Position numbers and translations under genes: made by a program. From NCBI GenBank assembly GCA_910578195.1, contig CAJTOY010000012.1, positions 1 to 44,558 on the forward strand: 44,558 nt of DNA, given 5' to 3'. The first letter of the stretch is position 1; each line of letters starts with the position of its first letter. Of the stretch, positions 25,266-35,100 are shown piece after piece. This DNA is from an uncultured Christensenella sp. (GTDB taxonomy: Bacteria > Bacillota > Clostridia > Christensenellales > Borkfalkiaceae). The notes under the pieces are model-generated. The model was given only the letters and a program-made list of their open reading frames with translations. It had not been told where the DNA came from and did no database searches.

Positions 25266-26141
25266 ATGTTTAAATTAAAACCGTTAAAAAGGAAAATGAG
25301 AAGCAGTAAGGACTTTCTTATTGCGAAAATAGTAGTTTTCATTCTCTTTGCGCTTTACGCGTTTACGCTTATCTTCGCGATGTTGTGGGCGTTTTCGGCT
25401 TCGCTCAAATCCCAAAACGAATTCTACGAAAATATAAACGGACTGCCCCGCGAATGGCTGTTCTCCAACTACGTTACGGCGTTTTCGTCCGTTCAGGCGA
25501 ACGGCAACAACATGTTCGTAATGTTCTGGAACTCGGTATGGTACTCGTGCGGCGGCGCGGCGCTCGGCGTGTTCACGTCGTCGGTAACCGCGTACGTCGT
25601 GGCAAAGTACAAATTTCCCGGCAGAGGCTTTATTTACGGACTCGCGCTCGTCACAATGATGATTCCCATAGTCGGCTCGTTTCCCTCGCAGTACAAGGTT
25701 TACACCGCGCTCGGGATTATCGACACGCCCTTGCTTTTAATAACCAAGGCTGCGGGCTTCGGGTTTAACTTCATAGTGCTGTTTTCGTTCTTCAAGACGC
25801 TGTCCTGGACGTACGCGGAGGCGGGCTTCATAGACGGCGCAAGCCACTTGAAGGTATTTTTCAGAATTATGCTTCCGCAGGCGCTGCCCGTTATAGGCTC
25901 GCTGTTCATGGTCGCGGTGGTTCAACTCTGGAACGAATACATGGAGCCGAACTTATTCTTACAATCCTACCCCACGCTTTCCTCGGGTCTGTATATCTTC
26001 CAGCTCGAAATGACGAGGGGAATTAACTACCCCGTGCTTTTCGCGGGACTGATAGTCAGCGTTATTCCCGTAATAATTCTGTTCGTATGCTTCCAGAAAA
26101 CCATGATGGAATCGATGAGCGTCGGCGGAATAAAGGGCTAA
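25266..26141 (+). CDS. Sugar ABC transporter permease (MalG type)
   Basis: A 291-residue permease with six hydrophobic segments and the EAA loop near residue 185 (EAGFIDGAS...LPQALP). Partner of the MalF-type permease 14 bases upstream. AGGGGG lies before ATG 25266. Tandem hairpins (26159-26194) follow it and precede the lipoprotein genes. Confidence 0.95.
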   Translation: MFKLKPLKRKMRSSKDFLIAKIVVFILFALYAFTLIFAMLWAFSASLKSQNEFYENINGLPREWLFSNYVTAFSSVQANGNNMFVMFWNSVWYSCGGAALGVFTSSVTAYVVAKYKFPGRGFIYGLALVTMMIPIVGSFPSQYKVYTALGIIDTPLLLITKAAGFGFNFIVLFSFFKTLSWTYAEAGFIDGASHLKVFFRIMLPQALPVIGSLFMVAVVQLWNEYMEPNLFLQSYPTLSSGLYIFQLEMTRGINYPVLFAGLIVSVIPVIILFVCFQKTMMESMSVGGIKG

Positions 26142-26158
26142 AAAATATTTCAAATCGG

Positions 26159-26194
26159 CAAGCGCATGCGCTTGTGCGTCAGTTTACTGACGCA
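26159..26194 (+). repeat. Two adjacent intercistronic hairpins
   Basis: CAAGCGCATGCGCTTG (26159-26174) is a perfect palindrome. It is followed without a gap by TGCGTCAG-TTTA-CTGACGCA (26175-26194). No T run follows, so they are unlikely to end transcription fully. They lie between permease and lipoprotein genes, where such structures often protect upstream mRNA or adjust the ratio of binding protein to permease. Confidence 0.7.
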
Positions 26195-26240
26195 CGAAAA
26201 CATTTAAAAGAAAAAAAATAAAAATCATAAGGAGGAGACT

Positions 26241-27575
26241 ATGAAGTTCGGCAAAAAGTCGGCTTTGGCGCTGATGCTCGCGGGGCTTACCGCGGTATCG
26301 ATTACGGGTTTCGGCTGTGCAAAAACAGAGAATTACCCCGAATACGAGGACAACAAATCAATGTGGATAGGTGGCTGGGACGTTCCCATAAACACCAAAG
26401 AGGACTATAAGATGGCAAAGGATATGGGGCTTACCCATATGTTTATAGACGGCATTTTCGCGGAGAGGGGCTCGGAGGAATATAAACAGCAGCTCAGATA
26501 CTGCGAAGAGGTCGGTTTAAAAGCAATCGTCGGCATGGACACCTCGCTCGACAATACGGCGGGCGTGCAGCTCGACGAAACCGATTACAGCTCGTTCCCC
26601 GCGGTCGACATGATTAACGTCTGGGACGAACCGTATGGCAACGTCTTCGAGGACTGCGCAAAGAGAATCGACAGACTCAACGAAATTTACGACAACAATA
26701 TGACGCTGTACGTCAACCAAAGCCCTTACAATCCTTTGAGCGCGACGACGCTCACCGACAACGAAACCTTCCTCAACAAGGTTTACGACGAGCTGCTTTC
26801 GAAGATGCCCGGCAGAAAAATTTTCTCCACCGACGTATATCCCCTTCTCGAATCCTACGGCTCGTACGAGCTAGATACGGGCTGGCTGAGCAAAATGGAG
26901 GCGTACGCCAACTTCACCAAAAAGTACAGAAGCGAGGGCGCGGAATTCCACATGTTCATACAGTCGTACTCCGACGGAGGTCGCCGCGACATACTGAGCA
27001 AGGACGACTTGACCTTCCAGGTCTACACCGACATGGCGTTCGGCATAAACGGCTTCACTTACTTTACTTACCGTAAATCCTTCCTCGGCGGCTTCGGCGG
27101 CGGTTGCGTCGAAAACGACGTAAGCTGCAAGCCCACCGAAGTTTATTACTGGGCGCAGGAAACAAACGAAGCAATCAATAAATTCGACCACGTTTATCTC
27201 TCGTTCGACTGGAACGGCGTAATGGGCGTCAACGGCAAAAACAACGTTGCGGACGACCCCGAGTATGAAAACGCGAGCTTTATGAATCTGGCGACTCCGC
27301 TTAAAGAACTCGACTGCGCGAAAAGCGTTTCCGCGACCGAGGACACCATAATCGGACAGTTCAAGGATAAGGACGGCAGAGACGGACTTATGGTCACGAA
27401 TTTCAGCGAGCCCACGACGGGACTTCGCGACGTGGTTTCCTTCGAGTTCAAGAAAGCCAACCGCGCGATAGTCTACCGCAACGGCGAGAGAAAAATTTAC
27501 GAAGTCAAGAAAAACAAGCTCGACTTGAAGCTTGCCTGCGGCGAAGGGGTGTTCGTAATCCCCGTAAACGTATAA
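26241..27575 (+). CDS. Glycoside-hydrolase-like lipoprotein
   Basis: A 444-residue surface lipoprotein: basic N-terminus, hydrophobic signal (about 7-22), lipobox TGFGC with Cys26. Residues about 35-330 look like a TIM barrel (MWIGGWDVP, AKDMGLTHMFIDG, INVWDEPYG with candidate acid/base Glu130, and FGINGFTYFTYR). A C-terminal beta domain (about 365-444) resembles those after GH42/GH5-type barrels. I cannot assign a family. It is placed between the permeases and the binding protein, so it probably cuts the glycan at the cell surface for import. AGGAGG lies 6 bases before the ATG. Confidence 0.72.
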   Translation: MKFGKKSALALMLAGLTAVSITGFGCAKTENYPEYEDNKSMWIGGWDVPINTKEDYKMAKDMGLTHMFIDGIFAERGSEEYKQQLRYCEEVGLKAIVGMDTSLDNTAGVQLDETDYSSFPAVDMINVWDEPYGNVFEDCAKRIDRLNEIYDNNMTLYVNQSPYNPLSATTLTDNETFLNKVYDELLSKMPGRKIFSTDVYPLLESYGSYELDTGWLSKMEAYANFTKKYRSEGAEFHMFIQSYSDGGRRDILSKDDLTFQVYTDMAFGINGFTYFTYRKSFLGGFGGGCVENDVSCKPTEVYYWAQETNEAINKFDHVYLSFDWNGVMGVNGKNNVADDPEYENASFMNLATPLKELDCAKSVSATEDTIIGQFKDKDGRDGLMVTNFSEPTTGLRDVVSFEFKKANRAIVYRNGERKIYEVKKNKLDLKLACGEGVFVIPVNV

Positions 27576-27596
27576 AAAATTTTAAGGAGTAAAGAT

Positions 27597-29153
27597 ATGA
27601 GAAAGGTATTTAAAATAGGCAGTCTCATAATGGGACTTACAATGGGCGCGGCAATGGTTTTCGGGCTTGCCGCATGCAATAACACCGACGACCCCGACAA
27701 CCCCTCAGGCGGCGGAAGCATCTCCGTGCATTACAGCGCGGGCGGCTTCGGCAAAGAATGGCAGAATAAAATTACCGCGGACTATAAGGCGGTTACGGGC
27801 GTTTCGGTAAAGTGGGTACCCAGCTATACCACGGGTGAAATACAGGGACTCGTTACCAACAATCAGGAAAAGAACGACGTTGTTATGCCCCTACTCAATA
27901 TGTATCAGGCGCAGGACGCGCACCGCCTCGAAGATTTGTCCGACGTATACTCGGCGAAATTCACGGGCGAAGAGAAAACTGTCGGCGAAAAGCTCAATAA
28001 AAGCCTTTACGAATATATAGAGGCGGCGGACGGCAAGCGCTATCAGATGTTTGCGAACAACTCGGTTTCGGCGTTCTGCTACAATATCGGCACCCTCAAC
28101 GAGGCGTTCGGCGAAGGCAATTGGGAGCTGCCCCGCACCACGAACGAGCTTGTGCAAATGGCGGAAAGCCTTAAATCCAAGGGCTATTACGCGTTCAGCA
28201 CGTCGGTCGGCATCAACTATTACTGGGATTATATCGGCACGGTATGGTGGGCGCAGTACGACGGCATCGAGGCGTATCAGAAATATTTTTACGGCGAGTA
28301 CAAGGACGGCAACGAGTGGAAGTTAGGCACCCAAATCAACGACACCGACGGCAGAAAGTACGCGCTCGAAGCGCTTTCGACGATTATGAGAAAGCCTAAC
28401 GGCTACATGCACGCGCTTGCCGACCGTATGGGCTTCGAGGAAGCGCAGGCGGCGTTCCTCTCCAACGGCTATGCGGGCGACAAGACCAAGTGCGCGTTCA
28501 TGGTAAACGGCGACTGGCTTGAAAACGAAATGTCCTCGTGGCTGATGAGCAACCCGCAGGAAATCGCAATGATGCGCGCGCCCGTCATAAGCAACCTCAC
28601 CGAAAAGCTTGCTACGGTAAATACCGAGGAGAAGCTTTCCGCAGTGGTCAAGGCGGTTGACGAGGGCAAAACCTCGGTCGAGGGCGTAAGCGCGGAGGAC
28701 TTCGCGGCAGTGCGCGACGCGCGCCTTATGTGCTATACGGCGACCCCCAACTATCCCATAGGCATACCCGCAAACCGTCCCGAAAACAAGAAAAAGCTTG
28801 CAAAGGATTTCCTTGTATATCTCTATTCCGACCGTGCGCAGAAGATAATCGCGGGCGAATTGCAGGGACTTACCTATCCCACCGACTACGAACCCGACAG
28901 CTCGGTTCTCTCGGATTTCGTAAAATCGCGCAAGGAAATGTTCGGCAACGACATGATACCCGTATTCCCCATTAACGCGTCGCCTATGGTTTACCGCGGC
29001 GGCTTGGGCGATTTGGACGGTCTGGGCGGCGGTCCCGACAAAATGCTTGTAAACGGCTCGACGCCGTCGAGCATGCTTGCAACTTGCAAAATCAGCCTTA
29101 CCAATAACTGGGAAAATTATTTGAAGGCGTTGAACACAAGCCAGGGCAATTAA
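27597..29153 (+). CDS. Extracellular solute-binding lipoprotein of the sugar ABC transporter
   Basis: A 518-residue family-1 binding protein. The signal peptide ends in lipobox GLAAC with Cys27, followed by a Pro/Gly/Ser linker. The body begins SISVHYSAGGFGKEW and has the usual features of long carbohydrate-binding proteins (ITADYKAVTGVSVKWV, TTNELVQMAESLKSKG, FMVNGDWLENEM). It would deliver oligosaccharide to the permeases at 24265 and 25266. AAGGAG lies 8 bases upstream. Larger than typical MalE, as is common for SBPs of complex glycans in gut Clostridia. Confidence 0.93.
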   Translation: MRKVFKIGSLIMGLTMGAAMVFGLAACNNTDDPDNPSGGGSISVHYSAGGFGKEWQNKITADYKAVTGVSVKWVPSYTTGEIQGLVTNNQEKNDVVMPLLNMYQAQDAHRLEDLSDVYSAKFTGEEKTVGEKLNKSLYEYIEAADGKRYQMFANNSVSAFCYNIGTLNEAFGEGNWELPRTTNELVQMAESLKSKGYYAFSTSVGINYYWDYIGTVWWAQYDGIEAYQKYFYGEYKDGNEWKLGTQINDTDGRKYALEALSTIMRKPNGYMHALADRMGFEEAQAAFLSNGYAGDKTKCAFMVNGDWLENEMSSWLMSNPQEIAMMRAPVISNLTEKLATVNTEEKLSAVVKAVDEGKTSVEGVSAEDFAAVRDARLMCYTATPNYPIGIPANRPENKKKLAKDFLVYLYSDRAQKIIAGELQGLTYPTDYEPDSSVLSDFVKSRKEMFGNDMIPVFPINASPMVYRGGLGDLDGLGGGPDKMLVNGSTPSSMLATCKISLTNNWENYLKALNTSQGN

Positions 29154-29170
29154 AATAAAGGGGAAATGAT

Positions 29171-32100
29171 ATGAAAATGAAAAACAGGAAAAGAGCATTT
29201 ATCGCCGTTTTATCGGTATTTGCAATCAGCGCTTCGGGCGCCGCGCTTGCCGCGTGCAACACCAACAAGGCGCATATTGACGCTCCCGAAAGGCTGGAAG
29301 CCGAGCTCGGCACATACGTTATTCCCGAATACGAGGTTGTCGATAAAAACGGAATGATACTCGCGGGCTACAACGTCACCTTGAAATCGGTGACCGACGC
29401 GAACGGCGCGCCCGTCGACACGATAGTCGGCAGCGCGGTAACCATAGACGACGCGGGTGTTTACAGCTTTGTATACTCCGCGAACAGCAAAAAGGTCAAG
29501 GACGTGACGGTCAGCATCGACTTTGCCGACAGAACCGCGCCCACAATCAACTATCAGGACGATTTGCCCAAATTCCTTATTAAGGGTAACTCATACAAAA
29601 TACCTTCTTACACCCTTTCGGGCGACCCCGACACTTCTAAATGCTGGGCTAAGGTATACCATATTGCACCCGACAAGACCGAAACCGAAGTAAAAGTCGA
29701 AAGTCTGCGCTTCAAGGTCACCGAAAGCGAGGGACATTACGCCGTGCGTATCCACGTTGAGGACGCGGCGGGCAACCCCAACGATTACGAGATTATCCGC
29801 GCCGTCGACGGACCCGAAACGGTCGTCGAAAACAAGGTGCTTTACCTTGACGAAAAGTTCGGCGAAAGGCAGATAAGCTGCTACCAGAACCACTACACGG
29901 GCGGCTACGTCTCCAAGGATACCGCGGGCGCGCAAGCCTACGGCGACGAGGGCGGCGCGTACAAAGTGTCGTTCGACGGCGTGACCCCCACGCAGTACAA
30001 CGAGGGGCTTCTCACCATGGATGTTCCCGCGCTTATCGACCTCACCGAGTACGAGGAAATTTATCTCTACGTCTACAATTCGAGCGACAACGACATTATA
30101 ATGGGCTCGCAGTGGTGGAACGACACCAAGGTTGAAAAGGGCAAGTGGACGCGCCTTTCGTGGAACACCCGCGAGTGGGGCAACAACATGTCGGGCAACA
30201 ATACCAAGCCCATCAGTCCCCTCGACATTTCGGGCATGACGATAAGATTTATCTTCGACTACGGTCAGAAGGTTATCCCCAACGGCGATTTCTATCTCTC
30301 GGCAATGTACGCAACGCCGAAGGTCGAAAGCCGAATCGAGGTCGGCGAAAACGTCAATATTTCGAGCGGCAAGCACTATATCAACGACGTTCTGGCGCTG
30401 GGCGCAACCGAAATCGACGGTAAGACGGTCGACTACTTCAAGGTAGACGGCGAAATAATAACCGGCGACAGCTTCACGATTACTAAAACAAGCCATAAGA
30501 TAGAGGTCGTCTACGTCGACGGCGAGCTTACGTCTGACAATATGACATGGGCTACGCCCGAGCTTAACCCCGTCGGCGACGACATAAAGACCCAATTTAT
30601 GGGCAACTCCGACTACTGGGTAATGTCGCACGACGTTTACGGCGTTGAAAGCGGCTGGCACCACTTCGGCGTATACGTCGGCGGTAAAGACCAGCTTCTC
30701 GGCTTCGAGCTTGTGAACAACACGGGCAAACTGTGCGGTTACGGCGGCAACTGGAAGTGGGGCGACGGAATTCAGCTTACGTCTTTGGAGATGTGGATAC
30801 TTCAATCCGCAACCGAGACAAAACCCGTCAGGGTGACCTACGTCCGCCGCGGCAACGAAATAAGAGTATTCCTCGACGAACACTTTGTCGGCGCGGTCGA
30901 TTTCTCGGTGTTCAATATCGCGGGCAACAACTTCGGCTTCGGCGCGAGGGCGACGGGCGACAATCTCCCGTCCGCCGCTGGAATTAAAAACTTCTCCGCG
31001 GTCGCGGGCGAGAAAAAGACGAACCTGCACTTCGAAGGTTTCGCGGCTCAGCTCACGGTAGACGGCGTCAAGATTGACGAAAAATTCTATATGGGCGACG
31101 AGTACACGCTCACCGCGGGCGAAGCGCCCGAGGGCAAGCTGTTCGCCTACTTCAAGGTAAACGGCGAGCGTATCGAAGGCAATAAATTCAGACTTCCCTC
31201 CAAAAATACCGTAGTCGAAACGGTCTATACCGACGCGGTCAAAGTCGTGCTCGGCGAGGGCATCGAGACCGAGGACGGCATTAAGGGCGAGGTAACCGTT
31301 CCCGCGGATACCTGTATAATACTCGTCTACAAGGGCGAAGTTCCCTCGGGTAAATACTTTATCGGCTTCACGGTCGACGGCGAGAACATTATAGGCAACG
31401 AGGTCTACGTTACGGGCGCGCATGAAATCGGCGTACTTTTCGCGGACAAAATCGACACGGGCAGCGAAAAGCTGAACGACCTTTCGGGCGACGTGATTTA
31501 CGCGCTCGAAGACGACGGCGAAACCGAGAAATGGAAGCCCGCTTCCGTCGAGGCTTCGGATAAAAAATACACGGGCTCGGACGGCGCGGTCGACGAGAAC
31601 GACGTGCTGAAAATCGTCACGGGCGGCGACGAGAACTCGTTCGCGGTAAACAGCTCGCTTGTAGACAACCTCGACGCGTACAGAGAATTCTACTTCTATG
31701 TATACACCGAGAAAAGCGGTCTGATGGCGGGCGGCTGGTGGTGCAACGACACCAACCTCGTCGCGGGCGAATGGACGAAGGTCACCTTCGCAAGAACCGA
31801 CAATAATAAACCCGGCACGATAATAGGCAACGGCGAGGCTAAGGTCTGGGAAGAGGGCATAAGCAAATTCGCATACAGAATATTCAAGGCGCCCGCGGGC
31901 ACCGAGGTATATGTAACGGCGCTTTACGGCGTGCCCTATGCGGACGTCGAAGTCACGACCAAGGACGGCGTGACGGTGTCCGACCCCGCCAACGGAAAGA
32001 CCTATAAAGAGGGCGAAACGGTAACCCTCTACGCCGAGCAGGAGCACGAAAACAAAGTGTTCGCTTACTTCACCGCCAACGGCGAGCCCGTCGAGGGCAA

Positions 32101-35100
32101 CACCTACACGCTTACGGGTGCGGTCGAATTCGGCGCGGTTTACGAGGAATTCTCGACAATCACCCTTGCGGAGGGCATTGAAACCGCCGACGGCAAGACG
32201 GGAACTTTCAAGGTTGCGCGCGATTTGCCGGTATACCTCAAACTGACCGACAAAACAAAATACTTCCTCGCGTTCAGCGTGGACGGAGAGGAAATCGCGG
32301 GCAACTCGTTCACCCCGACCGAGGGCAAGACCTATTCGGTTACGGTGACGGTTGAAAACCGCACGGCTAACGACAACGCTCAGACCAACAGCGCTACAAA
32401 GGCCGAAACGGTCGGCGACGTAACGGCGAAGCTCGGTTACACCCACAACATAAGCTATAACGGCGAGGACGGCGCGGTTACCGAGGACGGCGCGCTAAGA
32501 ATAGCGGAAATAAGCAGCAACGAATTTGCCGTAAGTGCGTCGGTAAAAGTCGGCGATAAGGACCTTACCAACTTCAAAGAAGTTTACTTCTACATATACA
32601 CCGAAGCCGACGGCGTCAAGGCGGGGACATGGTGGTGCAACGACACGGCCGCAGTCAAGGGACAGTGGACTAAGGTCACCGTATACGCCGACCCGAACAA
32701 AAACGACAACGGACACTACAACGCAGACGGCGTAAGCGGCAAGCTGTTCGCGGCGGGAAGCTTCGGCACGAACTTCGTATACCGCATTATGGGCGGCGAG
32801 GGCAAGACGGTTTACGTCACCTCCCTCTACGGCGTGCCCTACCGCGACGCAACGGTCAAGACCGACGAAAACGTTACGGTTTCCGCACCCGCGAACGGTA
32901 CGCAGTACAAAGAGGGCGAAACCGTAACTCTCACGGCTAAGGAAGCGCCCGAGGGGCAGGCGTTTGCTTACTTCACTGCCAACGGCAAGGAAATCGAGGG
33001 TGCAACTTACACGCTCACGCATGAAGAAGTCACGTTCGGCGCGGTATACAGCGAAATTTCCACAATCACCCTCGGCACGGGCGTAACCGCAGAGGACGCC
33101 GAGAACGGCATGCTCGTTGTAGGCAGAGGCGCGACTGTTCATCTCGTATTCGACGGCGAAGTGCCCGCGGGCAAATATTTCTCGGGCTTCGAGGTTGACG
33201 GCGCGGCAATCGAGGGCGACAGCTTCAAGGCCGTAAACGCCAATCACTCGGTAGTAGCCGTATTCGCGGAAAAGGAAGATACGGGCAACGTCAAACTCAA
33301 CGAAATCAGCACGGTTGCAACCGACGGACTTTCCTATCACCCGACCCAGACTGCATGGAAGCCCGATAAGATTGAATTCGTTTCAAACGTCAAATTCACG
33401 GGCAACGACGCGGCGGTCGACGAAAGCGGTTCGCTCAAAGTAGTTTTAAGCGGCGGCGAGCAGGCGTTCGCGCTCAATAAAACCCTCGCAGCTTCCCTCG
33501 ACGCATACAAAGAAATTTGCTTCTACGCATACACCGAAGACGCGGGCGTCAAAGCAGGCGGCTGGTGGTGCGGCGACAAAACCCTCGTCGCGGGCGAATG
33601 GACGAAGGTTACGTTCACAAGAACAGACGCGCCTCAGAACATTTCCGAGAAATCCGTCTGGGCGGAGAACAGCATCGATAAATTCGTTTACAGAATTAAC
33701 GGCGCAAAGACGGGCTCGGTCGTATACTTCACCGCGGTCTACGGCGTAATGTACGACGAGGTTTCGGTAACCGTCGAAGAAAGCTTGACCGGGTACATAA
33801 CGGTCGAGGGCACGTTCAGAGAGGGACAGACGATAACTCTCTCCCACGAAGGCGCGCCCGAGGGTCAGGCGTTCGCGTATTTCACCGTCAACGGCGAAAA
33901 GATTGAGGGCAACACCTACAAGCTCGGCACGGAAGCGGTGGTAATCGGCGCGGAATTCACCGATATTTCCACGGTAACATTCACGGGCGGCGCAACCGCC
34001 GGGGACGCCGAAAACGGCAAGCTTATAACGGGCAGAGGCGCAACGGTCGTTCTTTCGGTCGGCGAAGCGCCCGAAGGCAAGATATTCAACTACTTCAAGG
34101 TCGACGGCGAGAGAATTCCTCACGACCGTTTCACGACCTCGGGCGCAACCCACGCGGTCGAAGCGGTTTACGCGGACAGCGCAGACGAGCTTGTCTGGAT
34201 AGCCGACACCGAAGCCGCTGAAAATGGCATGGTAACCCCGCTCAACTTCAAGCTTAGCGGCGAAGAGTTCACATTCGAAGGACTTTCGGTCGGCGATGCG
34301 ACCCACTGGGCGTTCGAAACCGAAGTATACGGCTTCGGCAAGTTAGGCGAAGAGTGGTACTCGATTGAATTCTTCACGGGCACGGGCGCAAGTTTAAGCC
34401 TTCGCGTGCACTCCGTCGGCAACGTCCAAATTTTAAAGAGCGATTCGGCGAATCCGGACGGAACTAAGGTCAAAGACCTCGACAAGTTCGTAGTCGACGC
34501 GTGCAAGGCGGCGACGGAAGCTGCTCCCGTAACATTCAGGGCGATGCGCGACGGAAATACTTACTATCTGCTTATGAACGGAAGTCTTTTGTACAAAATG
34601 GACTACACGTTTGTATCCGACGACAATAAGTTCGGCGTCGGCGCAATGAGTTGCGGATGGCTTAAAGGCGCCCCGACCTTTAAAAAATACTCTTTCAGAA
34701 TAGGCGCGGCGGACGTTGACGCGTTGACCGACGTTGAAATCACGGCAGAGGACGTAACCCTCGACAGGACCGAATACAAACTCGGCGATACGGTCGCCTT
34801 GACGGCGGCAGCGGCTCCCGAAGGGCAGAAGTTCTCCCATTTCGAGCTCGACAACAAGAAAATCGACGGCGACAGCTTTGTCGCGGAGAGAGTTTCGCAC
34901 AGCGTTAAAGCGGTTTACTCGGATATTTCGACGTTGACTTTAACAAACGGCGTAACGACCGTCGACGGTCAGACCGAGTACGCGCGCGGCGCGACGGTAA
35001 CCCTTGCGGTCACCGCGCCCGACGGCAAAATTATCGACTACTTCACGGTAGACGGAAACAGAATAGTAGGCAACAAATTCAAGGTTGAAGAAGCGGTTGT

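Noticed and set aside
29591..32446. 951-codon open frame antisense to the giant lipoprotein
   Set aside because: A shadow of GC-rich, codon-biased repeats: the sense frame has a signal peptide, lipobox, repeats and ribosome site, and the antisense has none.
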